A DNA stretch of 64,000 bases from Epiperipatus broadwayi (GCA_028023455.1 JAQFVV010000002.1:32125725-32189724); one strand, 5' to 3'; counted from the stretch's first letter, positions 43,811 through 56,220 are shown. Program-made: numbers and translations. Notes: generated by a model not told the origin, from the sequence alone.

Positions 43811-44089
43811 CATTGATTAGTCATATTATTTTTAAAACTTAAATTGTCAGTTTATCTGTTTTCACTTCATTGCTAATCAATATTTGATTATTTTTCTGAC
43901 TTAGGATTAAAATTAATATTTATATCTCTGAAAATAATTAGAAAAAAAAAACTAATAAAAATGAAAAATTGTAGGAAAAAATTAATTGGTATTACCTTGC
44001 AAAATGTGAAAAAAATATGCTATGCATTATTCAAAACTGAAATGTTCTGAAAAATCCTGTGCACATTATTGCTATCCCAGCCATTAGTA
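43811..44089. other. Unassigned AT-rich spacer
   Basis: Nothing recognised. Confidence 0.4.
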
Positions 44090-44690
44090 TTCTTTGATTT
44101 AGTGATTCCATATCGCTGTTTATACTGTTGGCTTCAACACTTAATAGTATCATTTGTCTTACCTTTAGTATTCAGTTTTTCATTAAGACTTAACAGAATT
44201 TGCCAAGCAATTCTAAAATCCTGACTCATATTTTTTATTAAAATATTGTGTGTACTAGGTATATATACCACAGAAACACATTTTTATGATTCTTATTTAC
44301 TTTAACACAACTAGACCTTTTTTTAAAATAATGTTCTGAATAATTCTACAAATTATATTATTCTCATATCCAATATTTATCAAATCCTGAGTGTATCTTA
44401 CAATATTGTCTTTCTGATCAGATTCATGTGAACATAAACACCAATTCTGATGTAAAAATGCCTTTAATCCAAGTATCCTATGAGACATATGTGCATACGA
44501 TGTCAGATGAGTAGAACCCCTAATATTTATGTTTAATTATCATTTTATATATAAAATCTTTATCAGTATATGAACCAGTAAATCTAAATACTTAATTGCT
44601 GAATTCTTTTTTTTACCTCTATAATTTACGTTAAACCATAAAATTTTGTAAACCATTCAAAATCTTTATAATTACAGAATTTTGTTTATA
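44090..44690 (-). pseudogene. PLE fragment, left half of an inverted pair
   Basis: The - strand (44297-44488) encodes MSHRILGLKAFL..CSHESDQKDNIVRYTQDLINIGYENNI in pieces. This resembles the post-catalytic RT region of Penelope-like proteins (SYH..H, LR..RICS, then the L..RGY block). It is an inverted, diverged copy of the fragment beginning at 44740, joined near 44690. It is 5' truncated and non-functional. Confidence 0.65.
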
Positions 44691-44739
44691 TACCTACAAA
44701 AAATTGTATTATTGTTTTTTTATTAAAATTTTTATGGTT

Positions 44740-45560
44740 TAACATGGACTAATGAGAAAGAAAAGAATTCAGCAATTAAGTATATGGATTTAATGGTATC
44801 ATACATGGATAAAGGTTGTATATATAAAATGATAATTAAACATAAATAGTAGGGGTTTTATTCATCTGACCTCATATGCATGTATGTCTCATAAGTTGGC
44901 TGGATTGAAAATGTTTTTATAGGAATTAGTATTTATGTTCTCATGAATCTGATTGGAAAGATAATATTGAAAGATACACTCAGGATTTGATAAATATTGG
45001 ATATTAGAATAATATAAATCATAGAATCATATTAGTGTTAAGATAAATAGGGGTCATAAAAAGTGGGTTTCTGTGGCATATATATCTAATATACAAAATA
45101 AGTTAATTAAAATTATGAGTCAGGATTTTAGAATAACTTAGTGAACTCCGTTAAGTCTTAATAGGATATTGAATAATACTAAAGATAGACAGAAGTTGCT
45201 AATAATTGTTGTATTATATATTCTATTAATTGCTATGGTCCAGGGTCTAGGGCTGTATATATTGAAGAAACAACGAATAATATGAAATATCATTTACAAC
45301 AGCATAATTATATGTATAAGAATGCAATGGAGGATCAAACGTTTATTCAGCATTTTATTTACATCAAAGTGTCATTGGGCCATATTTGTATTTCCCAAAG
45401 GTTTAATATTTTAATGTATGAGCCACATAGTAAGAAACGTAAAATTAAGGAGTCATATTTAATTAAAAGATTATAATATGCAATTAATGCTAAACACACT
45501 AGTTTTCTTAGATATTTATTGAATATATTCTTTAGTATAGTTGTCAAGATAAAGACACAA
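44740..45560 (+). pseudogene. PLE fragment, right half of an inverted pair, with GIY-YIG
   Basis: The + strand reads the same RT C-terminal region as the left half (LTSYACMSHKLAGL, ERYTQDLINIGY, near 44860-45005). It then continues into the endonuclease domain (AVYIEETTNNMKYHLQQHN, near 45255-45310, where YIGET is expected) and a basic tail KIKESYLIKRL (near 45440-45475), like the PLE C-terminus. The GIY-YIG glycine is replaced by glutamate. The left half stops earlier and lacks this domain, so the inverted copy is partial. Confidence 0.7.
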
Positions 45561-45849
45561 ATGTTGAAAGCATTTGAATATTATTTGAATTTATATAGTA
45601 CTATTTTTTTATATTTTCTCTGTTAAACAACTGCAGACATGTTGGTTTTAATCTTTTACAATTAGTAACAGAAGGAAGTTAGTTTATTACATGAAGCTTT
45701 TAAGAAATGTAATGTAAGTAAATCCCTATTTAACAAGTACACTATATTGCAACTAACATGAAAAGAAATATTTCTTAATATATCTACAGTATATATAAGG
45801 TGTGTGTCATTTGTTTTAAATGTTTAAATTCATATTACAGTCCATATCC

Positions 45850-46420
45850 TTTATGACACATTAGGTTTCATTTTAGAAATAGATACCAGTCAAAAAGAAA
45901 AGGAAACGCAGATTACCATACATCAGTCTGCAATGTAGCTAAAGCGTGTGTATATGAGGAATATTTTGAAAAAACCTTATTGAATATCTTGATAAAGAAT
46001 GAATGAATGATAAACTTTGTGAACAGTTGCTAGTAGACTCTGAACCTATCTTATAAGGAAGCTATCAGGAAAAGATTAGCATGATATTGTAAAGTTTTCC
46101 AAGAAATTTGAATATTTAAAAATATTAGGCACAACTAGTATATGCACTGAAAGAACCTCCTACATTGCTGAATCCAAAAATGAAAGACGTGATCAAAAAG
46201 TTGCTGAGAATTGTTCTAAACAAATGAATTGGTGTTTACTGCAGACAGACTGATCATTGGACTGGAAATTGTAAATGAATATATGAAATGTACAGAAGAC
46301 ACAGTCAAAAAGGACACTTAGCATTATTTGTAAAAAATTTCATAAAAATAAAATGGTTATTTGTAAAACCTATAAAAATTAAAAGAACTAAAAGTCAGTT
46401 GGAGGAATAATGGACTTTAA
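45850..46420 (+). pseudogene. Gypsy gag remnant with two zinc knuckles
   Basis: The + strand has a gag block NDKLCEQLLVDSEP (near 46005-46050), which resembles the LR..LL..SELTLEKA region of Gypsy gags. It is followed by YCRQTDHWTGNCK (near 46232-46275) and MYRRHSQKGHLALF (near 46290-46330), corresponding to two CCHC knuckles with some cysteines lost. Gag packages retrotransposon RNA. Several stops are present. No pol sequence is readable downstream. Confidence 0.6.
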
Positions 46421-47794
46421 AAGTATATATATCCTGTAACCTTTCCATACGGTTCTTCTAATTATCTCTAACTTAACTACTCTTTTACTCTACCATACTA
46501 GCTCAATACTAAACAATACAGTATTACAACAATAAAGTATGACTATTGGGAAAACTCCAACAAGCAATGACTAACCTAATATTTTAGCTTTAATAAGGAT
46601 TTAAACTACCCTTCCATAATTTAAGAATCTTAAATTAATAACATTAACACAATTAGTTAAACTAATTAATGCTACCCTATGGCTATATCAGGGATCATAA
46701 GTATTCTATTCAACAATATATTATGATCAATTTGATTAATAGTGAAATAATTAATCGCAAGAGGGATTTTCCTTGGACCCAACCATTTCAAAATCATTTA
46801 CTGTTACAAACTATGATTAGTTTCCTATAAAAAAATCTAACTAATAATAATGGGTATGGAAATCAAACAATGGCTATCTACTCATTAATCTCATTTCTAT
46901 AACTTAATCTACTTTCCTATAATTGGTTCTCATACTTATAACAATTATTCTAGAATACTCATTTTTGTTATAATCAAAGCTTTATTGCACCCTTATTATC
47001 TACAAAGTTTAGTTCACTGAAATACATCTGCTAATTAATCAGCATTCACTTGCTGTGATCAAATTCTTCTGAACCACAGACCTTAAAACATATTGGTCAA
47101 TAACTTGCACCTTGAAATGAAATAAGATATTACTTTAAATTTATGCTATAATATATTTTTCAATTGGATTACAAACTCAGGGTGTGACTTATAACATACT
47201 ACTAATTTCTATTATATGCTTTCCATTTGGTAATACTGAATAGTATTTTTCACAGGGATCTTGAAGATTCTTTTATATCCATAGCAAACTGAAGTACCAT
47301 GCTCCCTTTTGATATAGTTATGATTTATAAGCAGTTGAGAGTTAGTGTATTATAAAATATTAAACAGAACTCGTCAAATAAGGCATGTAATCAAAATATC
47401 TGTACCATTCTACGTGGATAATGTGCTTTATTGATGTGATCTTTTGATGGGAAATGACTCTCAAACACAATGAAACCAATACTACAAAGTTAAATCAATA
47501 TGGTCTTTTATTTATAACAATACTAATAAAGAACAAAAACATACACACATTAGGTTAAATACTTCATTTAACAATAAAAAAAAGTTAATAAGCTTGAAAC
47601 TATTTATACATTGATAATAACTTATTTACATTCTTTACAAATAGCTTTAATGATTATGATATCCTCTTTACCCTTCCCGTAGTTTATATCTAGTTTTTTT
47701 GAAATTATCCATTTATTATTTTTATCATTATGTATGCTTTCATACTAATCTGATATATTTGCATCATTCACGAGTTTTCTGAGATCTTAAAACA
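46421..47794. other. Unassigned sequence, partly G-poor
   Basis: No gene identified. On the + strand 46440-47100 has few G and relatively many C, unlike the neighbours. I looked for a mitochondrial insertion but could not support one. Confidence 0.3.
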
Positions 47795-47990
47795 GGCAAA
47801 ACTCTCTATACATATTGCTACTCAGTGCAAGCTAGAGTAATCAATGGATGCCAGAAAGCTTGTACATAAAATTCCCATCTAGTGCCTACTCATCCAATAT
47901 CTCCAGACTAGTTTCTGTCTTGTAGCCTTCGTCAGTGAGGAGCCTTGGATCTGAGAGCATTGCACCTAGATCTTAGGATCTAATGCAACC
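47795..47990 (-). repeat. Family P2 repeat with a hammerhead-like core
   Basis: A single unit in - orientation. The 3' half matches 25797-25955 and the arms of 30002-30243 (GGCATCCATTGATTACTC, GAGAGTTTTGCC). Left end near 47795. The 5' limit near 47990 is uncertain. Confidence 0.7.
47899..47947 (-). ncRNA. Hammerhead ribozyme-like motif, family P2 (single unit)
   Basis: On the - strand CTGACGA (47929-47935) is followed by a poor stem II, GAAA, CTAGT and C (GTC complement at 47906-47908). Stem I pairs A-U, C-G, U-G, a C/A mismatch, C-G and U-A. Core bases are all present. Stem II retains only two of four pairs, and the 10.1/11.1 position is A/A. Confidence 0.55.
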
Positions 47991-48006
47991 CTCCAGCAGC
48001 CATCTT

Positions 48007-48300
48007 TTATCTCTACTTAACTACAAAACTATGAGTCTTAAATTGAAAACACTATATTTTCAACCCAAGCTCAGTAGCTTATATAGTCCTATATAAGTTA
48101 CTGAGCTTGGATTGAAAATATAGTGTTTTCAATTTAAGACTCATAGCTTGGATTGAAAATATAGTGTTTTCAATTTAAGACTCATAGTTTTGTAGTTAAG
48201 TAGAGATCTTGGATTGAAAATATAGTGTTTTCAATTTAAGACTCATAGTTTTGTAGTTAAGTAGAGATCTTGGATTGAAAATATTAGTGTTTTCAATTCA
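48007..48300. repeat. Palindrome fused to tandem copies
   Basis: A left inverted arm (48007-48083) faces four direct copies of the unit beginning CTTGGATTGAAAATATAGTG (starts near 48105, 48147, 48208 and 48269), each with TTTTCAATTTAAGACTCATAG. Two copies include TTTTGTAGTTAAGTAGAGAT and one lacks it. No coding content. Confidence 0.85.
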
Positions 48301-49147
48301 AATGATTAGTTTTCTTATACTTATCATTCTCGACTAATTAATTATTTTTAACATTCAATAAACTTTTTATAGTCTTTAAAATGTTCGTTTTAGGAAATTT
48401 TGGATTGGTTTCTCTTTTTTAATCTATAATTAATTAAAACACATAACATAGATAAACGAATGCTTTCTTATGTGAATGCAGTTAAGTTTCTCTTTGAAGC
48501 AATGTCATTGTCTTTCCTTATGGTTATTCTAAACAAAATTAAAACAACTTTGATTTTTCAACTTTTTGGGTCTTATTCTGTTATAAGTGGTATGATCAGG
48601 TTTGGCAGTTAGGTCACAATGAAGATTAATTTCTTACTCCATGGTGTTATAATTACTTTATAATATTTTATATCCTTAGATAGTTTTTTGAATACAATTT
48701 TTACTGCTGAAGACTTTATTCTAATTTTAGAAAAAAAAATTGAGACTGCTATCTATTTTTTTTAAAACTGCCCGGATATTGTGACATCAGAAAACTACTT
48801 ACTAAACTCTCATTGGTCAAAATCCTGCGTCAACTTGTACACTTTTAAATTGAAAATTTTTCTGGTTCTATTTAAAGTAATTAAAATCACTAAATATTTT
48901 ACAAATGAAATTAATTTACATCATTTTTTTAAGACTAAAATTTTCATTATATTTTTAATATAAGATATTAGTTCAATTTAATAAAGTTTACTAATAAATA
49001 TTTATAGTTAATATATATTATTATTATTATGATAATTTTAAAATAAATTATTATCTTGTAATCAACAATTGTTCTTTTTTTCCTTGATTGCAATTTTATG
49101 TTTTTAACCTTTGAAGAAACGTCACAATAAAATAAATTAAAATCATT
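48301..49147. other. Unassigned AT-rich spacer
   Basis: No gene or repeat identified. Confidence 0.4.
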
Positions 49148-49215
49148 GTTTATAACTTACAAGCTTAAGAGATAGGGTCATGTGATCTATGACTTATTGT
49201 GACTATTTATATGTA
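49148..49215 (+). repeat. Solo copy of the HHR-palindrome 3' tail
   Basis: It matches the 59-bp tail at 11463-11521 (TGTTTATAACTTACAAGCTT, AGGGTCATGTGATCTATGAC, GACTATTTAT) with few changes. It lacks the palindromic part, so it is a strongly 5'-truncated copy of the same family. Confidence 0.8.
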
Positions 49216-51442
49216 ACGATGTTTGTTTAGATTTACAACTAGCATATTAAAATTATATAATGGGTTATACTACAAATGATTATAAATCACGATGATTATA
49301 ACATCTCTACCAACTTCTCTCTTTAATCATATATATTTTTATTATTTATTCCTATTATACCAAAGTTTAAATTATTACTATTATCTTAATTCATAAATTT
49401 AAAATTTTGGAGCTATTCTTTATATTTTATATGCTATTCTTGCCATGGATAACTAATCAAAATGTTACAATATATATAATTTTTTTTTTTTGAAATTGAA
49501 TCAGCTATAGGTTAGGAGGTACAGAAATATCGGGGGTTAACCATACGGTTTAATCCAAGACACATTCTAAAAATGACAAACTTAAGAGCTATACAAAGAG
49601 TAGTCAATATACCTATCCAAATTTTATAAAATACAGAGAAAATTTTATATGTACTTAATAAAAAAAATCCATACTAATTAAAGATTAGTTTGAAATCTCA
49701 AAATCATATTTTGTGTAGCCTATAAAATTGTCCTGAAAGAGAAAAACTTGTGAAAATTTTTCAGTTTTTCAGAAAGATCAGAGAAAATTTGTTACAAACC
49801 AATTGAATATATTTAGAAGAAAATTAATCTTCACGCATGTGCTGTTTTAATATAAATTGATACATACTTCACTTGTTCTTCAAGCTTATTTATATATGTC
49901 AGCCTTTGCTTACCATGCATTACTCAAGGCTTGAGTATTATATGTCTGATTTTTTAAGTGATATTTGTATTATACAAACATAATTCAAATATTACCAGGA
50001 GAAAGAATTTATCTCATTTTTAATCACCTGTGATTAACGTATAATAATTTAGAATCTAAATGCATAAATGTTAACCAATTGAATATTAAATTTATTAGGG
50101 CACTAACTTATGGATATATAAATCACAGAAAATTTATTTTGGGCAAAGGAATTATGTTAAGCACATACCACTTAAATGGTAGGATGGTGATTTTTTTACC
50201 ATCCAGCACGATTACTATTCAATCTATTAGAATATTGTGAATAGGGTGATTAAAGAATTATGGTGAATAAAGAATTGCAGAAAGATGTAATAACAAGTCC
50301 TAATGTGATAGAAATGCTATCATCTTTGCAAATTTGCTCTTAGTTTCAAAAGTAAATCTAAAATCACCATTCTGTAAAATACTTGTCAATAAAGAGATAG
50401 CTAGGATATTTACATGGATCATTCATATACAGTTATTTAAATGGAACTAGCTTTTTTCAGAGATATCAATTTCCAATGTTTCAAATAAAACATGAAACCT
50501 TTATGATGACCAAACATATTATTCAAAGTCAAGAATGAAGGAAATAAACCAAAAGAGAAAAATATATATCAGCTGCAAAATCAGACTAAATGATATACTA
50601 GAGAAGAATCAGCAACATAAATGAAAAATAGATAGAAACTGAAGTTGTTACCCAGCTTAGAAGAGAAATCATGAAAACAAAATTAAATCAAAGAAGCTGA
50701 AAAAAGAAAACAAACAGGATAAAATAACATAATCGAGGTATCTATAAAATCATGAAGAAAAGGTAGAAGAGAGAAGATACAGGCTGAAGAGTTTAAATCT
50801 TCAATAAGAGAAATCTCAAGGCTTCTGGTATAGGTGAAGATATCCTATGCACTAAAATAGAAAGTATATATATATTGCTATAACTGAAATAGTGATTGTG
50901 TATACAAATTATATAATAGAAATTCTACTCATGATATTGAAATAATTATTTATAAGTCATAAAAATAATTACTTCATAATAGAAAAAATAATTGTTAGTA
51001 ATATTGCAAAAATATAAACAGGAAATTGTAGATTAATTAAGATTTATACAATGTATATGAAACTTTGAACTAATTGAGATTCATAAAAAGTTCAAATTAA
51101 TTCCTGTTAGGATTTTAAAAAGCAAAGATGTATTAATTTGCAGAAGAAAAATACTTCAGAGCACCGAAAATTACTAGAAAGGCTATATAAGAAGGATCTT
51201 AAACTTGTGAGAATAAAATGCAAAAGCAGAAGAGCTGACAATTCAGCCATATGTAATTTCTAAAGGAATTATCATATGGTTCTCGCCACAACCTACTTAC
51301 TATGAGGTTAAAGGTACTAAATTCTGATCTTAAACAGTTCATTCCCAGAGTGTATATAAAATACTTAAATAAAATGGAAGACAAATGAGATAGAAAAGTC
51401 ATTTTTTTACTCATAATTTTTATTTGTTTCTTGTATTTGTTA
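49216..51442. other. AT-rich sequence without identified genes
   Basis: 50450-50870 is purine-rich on the + strand but has no recognisable coding motif. Open frame 51199-51414 (- strand) is unlike known families. Confidence 0.4.
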
Positions 51443-51865
51443 TAAGTTGCTCTATAGATTTAGGAAGCATTTTATAACTTACTTGAAAAAATGATGATGA
51501 AATAACCTTTATTATCACCCTTAAATTTAGGAGGCCATTTGTAACGGATTAAAATGAGGATATACTCTTCTTTTAATGTATCACAGATTTGGGAGCCATT
51601 TATAACAAATCAGATATGACAAAGCATGATAATCATGTGTAATTATGTCCTGCAAACTGCAGTGCCATTTATAACATAAATATGTGTGTATGCTAATCTC
51701 TGTTATAGCCCCAATAATCTAGACAGCATTTTGTAACAGATCATAAATATGCAATGGGAAATGATAAATAAAACCTGAATAAAGTATAGTTCAGTCGTTG
51801 ATCTACCTATTGTAAAAATGAAAATGAGTCCTGAAGTTGGACAATATTTGTAACTGAATTAAATA
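51443..51865 (+). repeat. Diverged tandem repeat of about 65-75 bp
   Basis: A block of the form TTTAGGAGGCCATTTGTAAC recurs near 51459, 51525, 51585, 51655 and 51715, and less clearly near 51830. The intervening sequences are diverged. The copies are about 60-70 bp apart except for the last. Confidence 0.5.
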
Positions 51866-52702
51866 TAAATCAAAGAAAAATAATATTAATTTTATAATAC
51901 CTTGTAAATAATAATATCATTCATAATAAAATGAATATAATATATTAAGCTAATCAATGTTAATAAATAATCATTCAGTATTTAAATCAATCCTTTACTT
52001 ATCACATATCTGACTTTTAACTATACCAAAATAAAATAGTTATGATAATTTTTGTTATAGAATCATGAGTTCAAACAGAATTTCAGATACCCTAAAACCT
52101 TACTTAAAATAGATTAAGATAAAGCAATTAAATCAAATGTCATTGCACCAAAACAACAATGTATGCCTAAGATATATTTCACTTATAATCAAATGAAAAT
52201 AATGATAAATCATTCAACAACTAAATTCTAATATACTTAATGAATCACACATTGCTTATAATAATATAAACTTATACTAAAATTTAATGATGTTCAAAGT
52301 AACTCACAATGTTCATAATATCTAAATAAATACACAATCCAATAATTAATTTTAAATTTTAATTAAATGAAATATAAATTATACTAACTCAGCCATGCTA
52401 TATTTTTATATTGATTTACTATTACTAATTATGCTATTTATGACAAGTTAAAATATTTAATACTGATGTAATATCAGCTTTCTAATTGAATAAGGTTAAG
52501 ATCTTATTGACCGACTGTGAACTTAATAGAGTACTTATTCCAGTCAATAATAATTTAGATAAAACATGTAAATATTTGCTTGATTATCATATAAAGTTTA
52601 TATCCAGTCAGATAATAACTAGAATTCAATACAAAAATGTATATATATAACTATACTCACTTATTAATCCTGGGATTTGATTTTTGGATTATGTGGTATA
52701 AA
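51866..52702. other. Unassigned AT-rich spacer
   Basis: Nothing recognised. Confidence 0.4.
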
Positions 52703-52765
52703 CAAGGCAAAACTCTCCATACAGTAGTGCCACCCTGTGCCAACCAGAGTAATCAATGGTTGCCA
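52703..52765 (-). repeat. Family P2 repeat, 3' end only
   Basis: Contains the P2 3' end (AAAACTCTCCATACAGTAGT on the + strand). It is cut off at the junction with RTE-4 at 52766, so RTE-4 inserted into, or replaced part of, this repeat. Confidence 0.75.
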
Positions 52766-53398
52766 GATGTAATAGATATAATAGGTACTTGTTCTTTATT
52801 ATTATATAATTCTTGATAAAAGTTTTCAACCCATTTCATGATGTCCTCTCTCTTTTAAGTAATAATTCCATCTTTTTTTCTTATTGCAGATATAAATTTC
52901 CTACCAATTCCAAAATGTTGTTTTACATTCTTGAGACTTTTATTTTCTTCTACAGCTTTCCCTGCTAGTTCACAGTTATACTTTCTTATATCATTTTCAA
53001 CTCTTTTCCGTACCATTTTACAAAATTCGAGATATTCAATCCTTTGTAATGCATCATTTTTATATATCTTCATATTCCTTCTTTTCTTCATAAATTCTCT
53101 AGTCTCAGTAGAAATTTTATTGGCCAATTGCTGAGTTTTTCTACCAGATATCTTTGTTGCAGTTTTTAAAAGTGTATAAGTTATTTTCCTATTAATGTCA
53201 TTTAAATCTAAATCATGTTCAAAATCTACTAATACTTGAAACCGATTTGTAAGTTCTAATTTAAATTCACTAGAATGTTTTTGAAGATTAGGAATATCAA
53301 CTGTAAAAATTGTTTTTCTTAATAATTTTTGTCTTTCTGGTTTTGCATTAACTCGTATCTTACATCTTACTAGTCGATGATCACTTCCTGTGTTAAAT
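52766..53398 (-). pseudogene. RTE-4, inverted 5' portion
   Basis: On the - strand this carries the RTE segment from the end of the endonuclease (TGSDHRLV near 53400-53370) through the basic linker (ISTETREFMKKRRN, ENDIRKYNCEL, GRKFISAIRKKDGIIT) to the start of the RT region (VENFYQELY, then VPIISIT). It lies head to head with the + strand part that begins at 53412. The two portions overlap in sequence by about 150 bp around the KKDGIIT to VPPISIT segment. Confidence 0.85.
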
Positions 53399-53411
53399 AT
53401 ATATATATCTG

Positions 53412-55040
53412 AGGAAATTTATATCTGCAATAAGAAACAAAGATGGAATTATTACTTAAAAAAGAGATGACATTATGAAATGGGTAGAAGACTTTTATCA
53501 AGAATTATATAGTAATAAAGAACAAGTACCTCCTATATCTATTACATCTTCTGAATTGCCCAGAATTTTAAATGAAGAAGTGAGATATGCAGTTAAATGT
53601 ATGAAGAAAGGAAAGGCTCCAGGTAATGATGGAATTATAATTGATATATTAAAAGAAGCAGGTGAAGATGTAGAATTTTTTTTAGCAAAGTTATATACCA
53701 AATGTCTAAATGATAAAGATGTACCAGATGATTGGAAGAATGCAGTAATAATATTAATATTTAAAAAAGGTGATAAAGAAGATATTAGAAATTATAGACC
53801 TATCAGCCTTTTATCAGTTTTATACAAAATTCTTACCAAAATAATTACAACTCGTCTACAGAGCACCTTGGATTTCCACCAACCAAGAGAACAAGTTGGA
53901 TTTAAAAGTGGTTTTAGTACAGTAGATCATATGCAGGTATTGAGACAAATTATTGAAAGGACAAATGAATATGAGTTGCCATTATGTTTGGATTTGTAGA
54001 TTATGAAAAGGCATTTGATTCTATAAACATTTCTTCAGTGATTAAAGCATTGGATCATTAAGGTATAGATCCAGGATATTGTCATATTTTAAAGAATATT
54101 TATAAAAATGCAACAGCAACAATTACATTACATAATGATACAGGGAAAGTTAACATTGAGAAGGTTGTAAGACAAGGTGACTCCATATCTACTCCATATC
54201 TCCAAAACTTATTACAGCAGTGCTGTAAGAAACATTTTGTGGATTAAAATGGGAAACTAAAGGAGTGAAAGTAAATGGAGATTATTTAAGTCATTTAGAT
54301 TTTGTAGTTGATGTAGTTGTTTTTGCAGATAATGCTTCAAAGCTGCAGGAAATGTTGCAGGAGTTATCAGATGAAAGTAGGAAAGTAGGACTAAAGATAA
54401 ATGTTAAAAAGACTAAAGTAATGTTTAATCGATTAGCTCAAAATATGAAAATAAAGATTGATTATGATGAATTAGAAGAAGTTAACAGCTACAAATACCT
54501 TGGTCAGATTATTAATACAGATGGAAACATAATGAATGAAATTAATCATAGAATTAAATTTGGTTGGAGTGCTTTTGGAAGAAATAACTTGATACTAAAA
54601 GGAAAAATGCCTGTGTTTGAAAAGGAAGGTTTTTAAGAAGTGTGTTTTGCCAGTTCTTACTTATGGATCTGAGACTTGGACATTTAATAGAAGAGCAATA
54701 CAGAGACTTCAGACCACTCAAAGAAGTATGGAGAGATGCATATTGGGAGTAACAAGAAGAGATCGAAAACACAGTGTATTGGTAAGAGAACAAACAGGTG
54801 GTACTGACCTCATTGAAAAAATTAAAAGATTGAAGTGGAGTTGGGCTGGACATATTGCTAGAAGAGATGATAATAGATGGACAATTGAAGTCTTAAACTG
54901 GATACCAAGAAATTGTAAAAGACCCAGAAAGAGACCACATGTGAGATGGATGGATGTGATGATGTGGAGAAGAGAAGCTAAAGATCGGAGATGAATTGAA
55001 CTTGGAGAGACCTTCATCCTGCAGTGGATTGATGATCTGA
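53412..55040 (+). pseudogene. RTE-4, 3' portion (RT and C-terminus)
   Basis: The + strand encodes the RT and C-terminal domain in at least three frame segments (53475-53999, 54265-54636 and 54617-54994). Motifs include GKAPGNDGIIIDILKEAGED, IFKKGDKEDIRNYRPISLL, GFKSGFSTVDH and WSWAGHIARRDDNRW. The RT catalytic box is mutated: LDFVVDVVVF here, where RTE-3 has LDFADDVVVF. The copy ends with LQWID near 55030 and no repeat tail is visible. It is non-functional. Confidence 0.9.
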
Positions 55041-55676
55041 GCCACACCTATGTACTTTAATAAAAAAGAATAATAATTAAAAAATGTTATTGAAAAGTTA
55101 AAATTTTATAACTTTTAGGCACGCATCTCAGAAATATATGCATGAAATATATATACACACTAAAAGAGCAGAATAGGACGTAGGATTTAAATATAGGTTA
55201 GTAGATAGAACCAAGAAGCTCAATCTTTGGCTAAAATTGACTGCTTTAATATATATATACAAAGATGAATCTAGTTATTTATTAATATGAATTTAAGAAA
55301 ACAAAATAAAGTGAATACTTATGATAAAAAATTTTTTTTTTGAACTTATAATATAAATGATACCTGAAGTTTATTTAAAATCAATAATAAATAAAAAAAT
55401 TTAAGCATTAAAATAATAATTACTATACCACAAGATATGAGTTTAAACGCAGGAAAACATAACTCTTGTATTTTGGTATGTAAATAAATTACTATTTAAC
55501 TTAAAATTATATGCTATTTATCAACAAATACAATACATTTTTAAACGAAGCCTAACAAACTATATTGTTCCATATATATATATATGTATGGGACAAGAGT
55601 GTTGGCATTTGCTAATATTTGAAAGCTAAAAAAATAAAAATTAGAAATAGTTCAATAAATAATATTTAGGTTTTTT
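55041..55676. other. Unassigned AT-rich spacer
   Basis: Nothing recognised. Confidence 0.4.
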
Positions 55677-55838
55677 TTTTTAGTGTAATTTATTTCTGTA
55701 CAATGGAAGTTATGTGTGTGTTTCATATTATCTATTTAATTAAAATAAAGTTAAAATTTTTAGTGTAATTTATTTCTGTACAATGGAAGTTATGTGTGTG
55801 TTTCATATTATCTATTTAATTAAAATAAAGTTAAAATT
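55677..55838. repeat. 80-bp perfect tandem duplication
   Basis: The block starting TAGTGTAATTTATTTCTGTA occurs at 55681 and 55761 with no differences I can see along the 80-bp period. Confidence 0.95.
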
Positions 55839-55914
55839 GGAAGGAATAGAAATACATGCAGATTGTTAATCCAGACAAACAAAAGAAAGAAATTCCAAAT
55901 GCAAATGATTACAA

Positions 55915-56220
55915 TTGGAGTATTATTTTTTACCGATAATTAAAGATGGCACCAAAGGAATTACAAGATTATCAACTTGTAATCCGATAAAAAAAACAAA
56001 AGGTGAAAATATATGCACAGAGATTTCAAACTGGAGGATAACAAAAAAAGTGGACAATTGCGGAGCAGGTATCCATTTTCTCTTTGCTGGCTGTTGTCGT
56101 GTGCTGTATAGAATGAAAGGAGAAGAGGGGCTAATTACAGTTTGTTTTTCCCAAAGTCGCAATAAAATGCCTCCATCCAGGACCACTAATATGCTGAACC
56201 AATTCATCATGAGTGAGTAA
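55915..56220 (+). CDS. Unidentified open segment of 101 codons
   Basis: I do not recognise this protein. The + strand is open from 55915 (a TTG, no early ATG) to the stop at 56218-56220. The translation is less AT-driven than usual here, with CNPIKKTKGENICTEI, a short hydrophobic stretch (GIHFLFAGCCRVLY) and NKMPPSRTTNMLNQFIMSE. The other strand is also open (55923-56240, 105 codons). It lies 150 bp upstream of a solo Gypsy LTR. It may be an exon, a mobile-element fragment or chance. Confidence 0.25.
   Translation: MEYYFLPIIKDGTKGITRLSTCNPIKKTKGENICTEISNWRITKKVDNCGAGIHFLFAGCCRVLYRMKGEEGLITVCFSQSRNKMPPSRTTNMLNQFIMSE

Noticed and set aside
46440-47100. A nuclear copy of mitochondrial DNA
   Set aside because: The stretch is G-poor and C-richer on one strand, as mitochondrial coding strands can be, but no frame under a mitochondrial code gives a convincing run of a known mitochondrial protein.
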